Position numbers and translations under genes: made by a program | The notes under the pieces: model-generated | What the model saw: the letters and a program-made list of their open reading frames with translations, nothing else | Told to the model about the DNA's origin: nothing | The model's database searches: none | Shown here: positions 4,350 to 10,263 of the stretch, piece after piece | How the letters are laid out: each line of letters starts with the position of its first letter | How positions within the stretch are numbered: the stretch's first letter is position 1 | Source of the DNA: Candidatus Acetothermia bacterium | GTDB lineage: Bacteria > Bipolaricaulota > Bipolaricaulia > RBG-16-55-9 > DRXL01 | Length of the DNA stretch: 10,263 bases | NCBI GenBank assembly: GCA_028275205.1 | Contig: JAPWVB010000037.1 | Location: forward strand, 1-10,263 | Direction of reading: 5' to 3'

Positions 4350-7300
4350 GCCCATTTGTGCATCTGCACGCACACTCTGAGTATAGCTTGCTCGATGCGA
4401 TGTGCCGCATCGAGGATTTAGTAAGAAAGTGTGTGGAGCAGAAGATGCCCGCGCTGGCGCTCACTGATCATGGCAACCTCTGTGGAGCTATTGAATTCTA
4501 TAAATGCGCTCACGAGCACGGGATCAAGCCCATCATCGGGTGCGAGCTCTACGTCGCCCCCAAGAGTCGACACACCAAGTCCAAAGAAGACGGGGCGAAA
4601 TACTATCACTTAACGGTGCTCGCCCGCAACGAGACAGGCTATCGCAACTTGGTGAAGCTGACGAGCCTCGGGTATCTCGAGGGGTTCTATTATAAACCGA
4701 GAGTAGACAAAGAACTCTTGCGACGCTACAGCCAAGGGCTGATTATTCTCTCAGGGTGTCGCAGCAGCGAGATCTGCCGGCTCTTGGGACAGAATAAGTT
4801 TGAGAGCGCTCTCGAAGTCGCCCAAGAATTTCGCTCCCTTGTCAGCCCAGAGAATTTCTATATCGAACTTCAGAATCACGGCCAACCTGAAGACGAAGCC
4901 AGAAACGAACAACTCGTCGAGATCGCGCGTCGCCTGGGCGCGCCCATCGTCGCCACCAATGACGTGCACTATCTTTCTCGCGAAGATCGAGAAGCCCACG
5001 ACGTCTTGCTAAATATTCAAGGGGAAAAGACGCTCGCCGACGAAGACCGTCGCTCCTATGAGGGCGAAGAGTACTATTTTAAGAGTTACGATGAGCTCGC
5101 GCCGCTCTTTGCCCGCTGGCCGGAAGCCCTCGAGAACACGGTGCGCATCGCTGAGCAGTGTGAGCTTCAGCTAGATTTCTCGAAAGCCCATCTGCCGACG
5201 TTTGCTCTTCCTCCGGGCTATAGCGACGCGCACGAATATCTTCGGGCGTTAGTCTATGAGGGCGCGCGGGCGCGCTTTGGGGAACTCCCCTCAGAAGTCA
5301 CCGAGCGCCTCGAGTATGAGCTCTCGGTGATCGCCCAGATGGGCTATTCGGGGTACTTTCTCATCGTGCAGGACTTCGTGAAGTTCGCCAAGAGTCAGAA
5401 TATCCCGGTGGGACCGGGGCGGGGCTCAGCCGCGGGGAGCTTGGTCTGTTACTGTCTGGGCATCACTGATGTGAACCCCCTTACGTATGGTCTAATCTTT
5501 GAGCGCTTTCTCAATCCGGCGCGCGTCAGCCTCCCCGACATTGATATTGATTTCTGCATGCGTCGTCGCGACGAGGTCATCCGCTACGTCGAGGAGAAGT
5601 ATGGCCGCGAGCGGGTCGCTCAGATCGTCACGTTCGACAAGATGAAGGCCCGCAGCGTGGTGCGCGACGTCGCGCGCGTTCTGGGATTTTCATACACCGA
5701 CGCGGATAAGATCGCCAAGCTCATCCCCTTCGGAGCGACGCTCGACGAAGCTCTCGAAGGCGTGAGCGAGCTGCGCCGCCGCTATGAGACCGATCCCCAA
5801 GTCCAAAAGCTTATCACGATCGCGCGCAAGCTCGAAGGATTGGCGCGCAATGCCGCGACTCATGCCGCTGGGGTCGTCATCACCCCTGGGGATGTGACAG
5901 ATTTTGCTCCGCTTCTGCGCCTCAGCGACGGCTCCGTGCGCACCCAATACAATATGAAAGATCTCGAGGCGATCGGGCTGCTCAAGATAGACTTCCTTGG
6001 GTTGCGCAATCTCACAGCTGTTGACGATACGATCAAAGCCGTCAAGAAGCTCACCGGCGAGGAGATCATTCTCCACAAGATCCCCCTCGACGATCCCGAA
6101 GTCTATGCGATGCTCCAGCAAGGGCGCACCACGGGGGTCTTTCAGCTTGAAGGCTCAGGGATCACTGCGCTGGTGCAGCGCTTGCAGCCTACAGAATTTA
6201 GGGATCTGATCGCGATCTTGGCGCTCTATCGGCCTGGGCCACTAGAGAGCGGCATGGCCAACGACTACATCGAGCGCAAGCACGGGCGCCAGCCCGTCAC
6301 CTACCCCCATCCCGATCTTGAGCCAGTCCTGAAAGAGACGTACGGGCTGCCCATCTATCAAGATCAGCTGCTGATGATGGCGCGCACGCTCGCTCGGTTC
6401 AGCCTTGCGGAGGCGGATATTCTGCGCGTTGCCGTGGGGAAGAAGAAGAGAGACGTGATGGAGAAGATGCGGGCGCGCTTCATCGAAGGGTGTGTGCAGA
6501 ACGGGATCGCTCGCGACAGAGCCGAAGAGCTCTTCGCGGATATTGAAAAATTCGCGCGCTATGGGTTCGTCAAGGCGCACTCCACGGCCTACGCGCTCAT
6601 CTCGTACTGGACGGCTTATCTCAAAGTGAAATACCCCACGTGCTACTTGGCCGCGCTCCTGACGAGCGTCTCTGGCAACACCGAGAAGATCGCCGAATAT
6701 ATTCAAGAGTGCCGCGAGCTGGGCATCACCGTCCTGCCCCCAGACATCAACGAGAGCGAGGCGGACTTCACCCCGCTGCCGAACAAGCAGATTCGCTTTG
6801 GGCTAGGGGCGATCAAGAACGTGGGGAGCGCGACCGTGCAAGCGATCTTAGCGGCGCGGCAGCGCGGCGGGCCGTTCCGCAACTTCGCGGATTTTTGTCG
6901 GCGCGTCGCTAGCGATGCCCTCAATCGCGAGGTGTTAGAGAGTCTGATTAAGTGCGGAGCATCCGATAGATTTGGGACGCGCAAGGGGCTCTTAGCCCAG
7001 ATTGAGGCGGGCTTAGCCCTGGCCGCGCAAGCCCAGCAAGAGCGCAAGAGCGGCCAAAAGTCGTTCTTCGCCGATGATCCCACAACTCCCTTGCTCAAAG
7101 CCCCCGACGGGCACGACGAGTTTGCCAAATCGGAGCTCTTGCGCTTCGAGAAGGAGCTCTTGGGGTTGTACGTGAGCGGGCATCCCTTGGAGCCCCTCGA
7201 AGAGCGATTGGCTCTCCTGCGCACGTGCACCGTGCAGGATCTGGCAGACTACCCCGAAGGGAAGGAGCTTTCCGTCGGTGGGCGGATCGACTCGCTGCGC

Positions 7301-7762
7301 GTGATCACGACCAACACCGGCAAGCGCATGGCCTTCGTGCGCATAGAAGATCTCTCCGGACAGGTCGAAGTCACGCTCTTCCCCGAGATCTACGAGCGCG
7401 CCAAAAAACTTCTGAAAGAAGATCAGCTTGTGTGGGTGCGCGGGCGCACCGATCGCCGTGCCAACGGGGTGCAGATTGTTGCCGAGGAGTTCTTATCGCT
7501 CGAAGAAGCGGAGCGCGCCGTAGAACTTCATATATCTATTGATGCGGAAGCGGTCACCGAGGCGTTCGCGCACAAGCTCAAAGAAATTTTCGAAGCCTCG
7601 CCGGGGGTTTCGCCGGTCTATGTCCATCTGACAGGGGACGAGCCCGTCATCGTGCGTCTTGGGGTACACGTGGGGCTTACGAAAGCTCTGCTTGCGCAGC
7701 TGGAAGCGCTTCTTGGGGGACGCGAGAAAATTCAGCGCATCACGCGCAGAGGAGGCCGATGA
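4346..7762 (+). CDS. dnaE: DNA polymerase III alpha subunit, DnaE type
   Basis: Catalytic subunit of the replicative DNA polymerase. The 1138 residues are of normal length for DnaE. The N-terminal PHP domain (about 4-280) keeps its metal-binding pattern: HLHAHSEYS (6-14), TDHGN (40-44), GCELYVAP (65-72), SGC (136-138), YIELQNHG (172-179) and TNDVHY (204-209). The palm has GPGRGSAAGS (356-365), the Asp cluster PDIDIDF (397-403) and the third catalytic Asp in KIDFLGL (D549). QKSFF (904-908) sits where E. coli has its internal clamp-binding QADMF, shortly before LLGLYVSGHPLE. An OB domain runs from about 974 to 1050. The start is set by the ATGA overlap with the division gene and a GGTGAG at 4332-4337. 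No intein or frameshift is seen. Confidence 0.98.
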   Translation: MSPFVHLHAHSEYSLLDAMCRIEDLVRKCVEQKMPALALTDHGNLCGAIEFYKCAHEHGIKPIIGCELYVAPKSRHTKSKEDGAKYYHLTVLARNETGYRNLVKLTSLGYLEGFYYKPRVDKELLRRYSQGLIILSGCRSSEICRLLGQNKFESALEVAQEFRSLVSPENFYIELQNHGQPEDEARNEQLVEIARRLGAPIVATNDVHYLSREDREAHDVLLNIQGEKTLADEDRRSYEGEEYYFKSYDELAPLFARWPEALENTVRIAEQCELQLDFSKAHLPTFALPPGYSDAHEYLRALVYEGARARFGELPSEVTERLEYELSVIAQMGYSGYFLIVQDFVKFAKSQNIPVGPGRGSAAGSLVCYCLGITDVNPLTYGLIFERFLNPARVSLPDIDIDFCMRRRDEVIRYVEEKYGRERVAQIVTFDKMKARSVVRDVARVLGFSYTDADKIAKLIPFGATLDEALEGVSELRRRYETDPQVQKLITIARKLEGLARNAATHAAGVVITPGDVTDFAPLLRLSDGSVRTQYNMKDLEAIGLLKIDFLGLRNLTAVDDTIKAVKKLTGEEIILHKIPLDDPEVYAMLQQGRTTGVFQLEGSGITALVQRLQPTEFRDLIAILALYRPGPLESGMANDYIERKHGRQPVTYPHPDLEPVLKETYGLPIYQDQLLMMARTLARFSLAEADILRVAVGKKKRDVMEKMRARFIEGCVQNGIARDRAEELFADIEKFARYGFVKAHSTAYALISYWTAYLKVKYPTCYLAALLTSVSGNTEKIAEYIQECRELGITVLPPDINESEADFTPLPNKQIRFGLGAIKNVGSATVQAILAARQRGGPFRNFADFCRRVASDALNREVLESLIKCGASDRFGTRKGLLAQIEAGLALAAQAQQERKSGQKSFFADDPTTPLLKAPDGHDEFAKSELLRFEKELLGLYVSGHPLEPLEERLALLRTCTVQDLADYPEGKELSVGGRIDSLRVITTNTGKRMAFVRIEDLSGQVEVTLFPEIYERAKKLLKEDQLVWVRGRTDRRANGVQIVAEEFLSLEEAERAVELHISIDAEAVTEAFAHKLKEIFEASPGVSPVYVHLTGDEPVIVRLGVHVGLTKALLAQLEALLGGREKIQRITRRGGR
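7751..7755 (+). promoter_or_regulatory. Ribosome-binding site of the YvcK-like gene (start choice)
   Basis: GGAGG lies 3 nt before the ATG at 7759, which overlaps the dnaE stop, and 9 nt before a second in-frame ATG at 7765. The spacing favours 7765 (a protein two residues shorter); the ATGA overlap favours 7759 by coupling. Confidence 0.55.
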
Positions 7763-9108
7763 CTATGACCACACCCATGGTCCGTCTGGTACACTGGCTC
7801 CATCCCGGGATCGGAGTGAAGCGCTGGCTGGCACTCGTGCTCTTCTCGTTGGCGCTCTTTATCTTGGGGTTCTTCGTGCTCGTGGGGCAGAATCTCGTGC
7901 GGGCAGTTTATAATATCGTGGCGCCTTCGGCGTTCTCGACGGTGGTCCTTGGGCTTGGTCTTGTGGGATTTGGGATAGCAGGGGTGCTCCTTGGGGTGCA
8001 GCGCATCAGTCGCTCGATCGTGCGCGCGATCGCCGCGCCGGCTGAGGGTCGTATCGGCGAGATGCTCTTTGAAAAGAGACTCTTAAGTCGTGGGCCGCGG
8101 ATTGTGGCGATCGGCGGGGGGACGGGATTGTCGTCACTGTTGCGCGGGCTCAAGATGCTGACGTCCAACGTCACCGCCGTCGTCACCGTCATGGACGATG
8201 GAGGCAGCTCCGGGCGGCTCCGCCAAGAGCTGAATATCTTACCCCCGGGGGATATTCGCAACTGTCTCATCGCTCTCGCTGAGGACGAGTCCCAGATCTC
8301 GCAGCTCTTCAATCATCGCTTTCAGTCGGGGGCTCTTGCGGGGCACTCCTTGGGAAACTTAGTGATCGCGGGGCTCCAAGAGATGACGGGCAGCTTCGAT
8401 CGCGCCATTGAAGAGATGAGCACACTGCTCAATACACGGGGGCAGGTCCTACCGACGACGCTCGAGCAGGCAGAGCTCGTCGCCGAGCTGTGGGATGGAC
8501 GCACTGTGTGGGGGGAGAGCCAAATCCCCAAATCCCAAGGACGCATCAAGCGCATGCGGCTCTCGAAAGCGTCCGTGCCCGCTTACCCGAAGGTCTTAGA
8601 AGAGATCTCTCAAGCTGATCTCATCATCTTGGGCCCAGGGAGCCTCTTCACGAGCGTCATCCCCAATTTGCTCGTCGCGGGGGTGCGCGAGGCCGTCGAG
8701 CGCTCTCCTGCTCAAAAAATCTATATTATGAACCTCATGACCCAGCCCGGCGAGACCGATGGGTTTACAGCCCGAGATCATCTCAAGGCCCTCAGTGACT
8801 ATCTGGATATTCATACCCTTGACATCGTCATTCTCAACAAGCAGGCCGTCCCAGGGGAGCTGCTTACTCAGTATGCCCAAGAGGGCTCTGTCCCCGTAGC
8901 GGATGATTTGGCGGAGCCCAACGAGTGGGGCCTGCGAGTCGTGCGGGCTGATCTCCTGGAGATCGTGCCGCTGCCGCGCTGGCCCTCAGCCGCCCAGGCC
9001 CCAACAGTCAAGCACAACCCTAAGGAGTTGGCACGCGTGATCGCCACCAGCGCCCCAGAGATCTTCAGCTCTTGGATCCCCAAAGCCTGGAGAGGAGGAG
9101 AGCTATGA
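7759..9108 (+). CDS. YvcK/CofD-like protein with N-terminal membrane anchor
   Basis: Related to the gluconeogenesis factor YvcK, which in Bacillus binds UDP-sugars and is needed for growth on gluconeogenic carbon sources and for normal cell-wall synthesis. The 449 residues begin with two hydrophobic segments (about 23-44 and 60-81) and a basic amphipathic stretch. The soluble domain follows from about 112: GGGTGLSSLLRG (119-130), MDDGGSSGRLR (145-155), PPGDIRNCL (162-170), HSLGNL (196-201), LGPGSLFTSVIPNL (291-304) and MTQPGETDGF (327-336). These are the YvcK hallmarks and distinguish it from CofD proper, the F420 enzyme, whose neighbours are absent. The membrane anchor is extra relative to Bacillus YvcK, so it probably acts at the inner face of the membrane. 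It overlaps dnaE and the aminotransferase by ATGA at each end. Confidence 0.92.
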   Translation: MTMTTPMVRLVHWLHPGIGVKRWLALVLFSLALFILGFFVLVGQNLVRAVYNIVAPSAFSTVVLGLGLVGFGIAGVLLGVQRISRSIVRAIAAPAEGRIGEMLFEKRLLSRGPRIVAIGGGTGLSSLLRGLKMLTSNVTAVVTVMDDGGSSGRLRQELNILPPGDIRNCLIALAEDESQISQLFNHRFQSGALAGHSLGNLVIAGLQEMTGSFDRAIEEMSTLLNTRGQVLPTTLEQAELVAELWDGRTVWGESQIPKSQGRIKRMRLSKASVPAYPKVLEEISQADLIILGPGSLFTSVIPNLLVAGVREAVERSPAQKIYIMNLMTQPGETDGFTARDHLKALSDYLDIHTLDIVILNKQAVPGELLTQYAQEGSVPVADDLAEPNEWGLRVVRADLLEIVPLPRWPSAAQAPTVKHNPKELARVIATSAPEIFSSWIPKAWRGGEL

Positions 9109-10263
9109 AGCGCTATCGATTGCGCATTCCCGGACCCATTGATCTTGAACCCGAAGTCCTATCATTCATGAGCGCGCCGCTCCTTGCCCACTATGGGCCT
9201 GAGTGGGTCGAACTCTACACTGAGACAATCAAGCTGTTACAGCGTGTGTGGCAGGCTCAAGAAGCAAGCATCTTTCTCATGCCCGGACCAGGTAGTGCTG
9301 CCATGGAGGCGGCGATCGCGAGCCTCGCCGGAGATACCCATAAGCTGCTCGTGCTCACGAACGGGTTCTTTGGGGATCGCTGGGTGACGGTAGCGCGAGC
9401 GTATTCTTCGCGAGTGCTCGTGCTGGAGAGCACATGGGGACGTGCGCTTGATGTCGAGGCCGTTGAGCAAGTCCTCAAGCATGACAGAGATATTCGAGCC
9501 GTCATCATGGTGCACGGCGAGACGTCCACGGGAGTGCTCAACCCGCTTAGAGAGATAAGCCAAGTCTGTGAGCGCCATGGAGCGATCGTGGTCGCCGATA
9601 TGGTCTCGACGCTCGGGGGCACGGAGATCAATTTCGATCGTTGGGGCATTGGGATTGGGGTGAGCGCGACGCAGAAGTGTCTAGAGTGTCCGCCTGGGCT
9701 GGCCCCCATTGCGGTAAGCCCGCACGCCTGGGAGCTGATCGAGCGCAGCAAGGGCCCCGGCTGGTATATTAATCTGCGCACATGGCAGCACTGCGCGCGC
9801 GAGTGGGCCGATTGGCATCCTCATCCTGTCACCATGCCCTCAGGGCTCGTCCAAGCGCTGCGCTTCAGCCTCAGAAAGATCTTCGATGAGGGGCTTGAGC
9901 GGCGCTGGGCGCGACACTCCGAGATAGCCACCCTAGCAAGAAACGCCCTAAAAAATCTGGGGTTTGAGCTCCTTGTCCCCGATGACCGCGAAGCAATGAA
10001 CACGGTAACGGCAGCCAAGGGGCATGCACAACTCCCTGCGGCTGCGCTGATTCGCGCCCTAAAAGAGAAGCATCAGATCCTCATTGGAGGGGGCTTAGAG
10101 AAACTAGCCGGTCAGATCTTTCGCATCGGCCACATGGGGCCGACAGCAACCCGCGAGGCTCTCGTACCAACGCTGCTCGCCATTGAGGACGTGTTGCGTG
10201 CTGCTGGTGTGGCCGTTGAGCCCGGACAGAGCCTGCGCACTCCGGCGCCCGTCACGGGACTTG
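9105..10263 (+). CDS. Class V PLP aminotransferase (alanine/serine-glyoxylate type), 3' end outside window
   Basis: A pyridoxal-phosphate enzyme of the alanine-glyoxylate / serine-pyruvate aminotransferase family; the true substrate pair cannot be read from sequence. The frame is open for 386 codons to the window edge, close to the usual family length, so only a few residues are probably missing. Visible are the opening IPGPIDLEPEVL (8-19), the phosphate loop PGPGSAAMEAA (60-70), HGETSTG (137-143), the cofactor Asp in VADMVSTLGG (D165) and the Schiff-base lysine K191 in SATQKCLECPPGLAP. IGGGLEKLAGQIFRIGHMG marks the C-terminal domain. GGAGG at 9094-9098 and the ATGA overlap with the YvcK-like gene define the start. 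It could also serve phosphoserine-pathway-like or photorespiration-type glyoxylate chemistry; neighbours do not decide. Confidence 0.93.
   Translation, partial: MKRYRLRIPGPIDLEPEVLSFMSAPLLAHYGPEWVELYTETIKLLQRVWQAQEASIFLMPGPGSAAMEAAIASLAGDTHKLLVLTNGFFGDRWVTVARAYSSRVLVLESTWGRALDVEAVEQVLKHDRDIRAVIMVHGETSTGVLNPLREISQVCERHGAIVVADMVSTLGGTEINFDRWGIGIGVSATQKCLECPPGLAPIAVSPHAWELIERSKGPGWYINLRTWQHCAREWADWHPHPVTMPSGLVQALRFSLRKIFDEGLERRWARHSEIATLARNALKNLGFELLVPDDREAMNTVTAAKGHAQLPAAALIRALKEKHQILIGGGLEKLAGQIFRIGHMGPTATREALVPTLLAIEDVLRAAGVAVEPGQSLRTPAPVTGL

Noticed and set aside
7590..7620. GAAGCCTCGCCGGGGGTTTCGCCGG in dnaE resembling the palindromic repeat modules
   Set aside because: It has no perfect stem, lacks the shared linkers, and encodes ordinary DnaE C-terminal sequence.
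7759..9108. CofD (2-phospholactate transferase, F420 synthesis)
   Set aside because: The GGGTG, DDGGSSGRLR and PPGDIRNCL motifs fit YvcK, and no F420 gene is nearby.

Overview
The window is compact, G+C-rich bacterial chromosome with every gene on the + strand. It reads as core housekeeping DNA from a bacterium I cannot place: no rRNA, tRNA, transposase, phage gene or CRISPR array is present. The G+C-rich codon use, the DRG-like TGS GTPase beside ribosomal genes and a membrane-anchored YvcK would suit a deep-branching or candidate-phylum lineage, but that is a weak inference.

Layout: the window opens inside tpiA (triosephosphate isomerase, N-terminus missing). A near-consensus sigma-70-type promoter in the last codons of tpiA drives the classical rpsF-ssb-rpsR cluster (bS6, single-strand DNA-binding protein, bS18). 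After a 146-bp gap filled by a palindromic repeat comes a DRG/Obg-like GTPase with a C-terminal TGS domain. A short gap with a possible leaderless promoter leads to a tightly coupled run: eno (enolase), an FtsB/DivIC-type division protein, dnaE (replicative DNA polymerase III alpha), a YvcK/CofD-like protein with two N-terminal membrane segments, and a class V aminotransferase that runs off the end. Each of the four junctions in this run is a 4-bp ATGA stop/start overlap, so glycolysis, division, replication, envelope/carbon control and amino-acid metabolism are probably co-expressed.

The most unusual feature is a family of modular palindromes built from short perfect hairpins with 3-nt loops (CCAGGC-TTC-GCCTGG, CAAGC-TTC-GCTTG, a 9-bp GCCGCC stem, CCAGAC-NNN-GTCTGG). 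One 141-bp copy fills the rpsR-GTPase gap. A shorter inverted copy of exactly 81 bp (27 codons) lies in frame inside tpiA, just before the strand that carries the catalytic glutamate. The copies share two linkers, a 23-bp identical block, a compensatory base-pair change in the central stem, and the same open reading frame across a 57-nt length difference. They look like a mobile palindromic element that can insert into protein-coding genes, comparable in behaviour to Rickettsia palindromic elements but with no sequence relation that I can claim.
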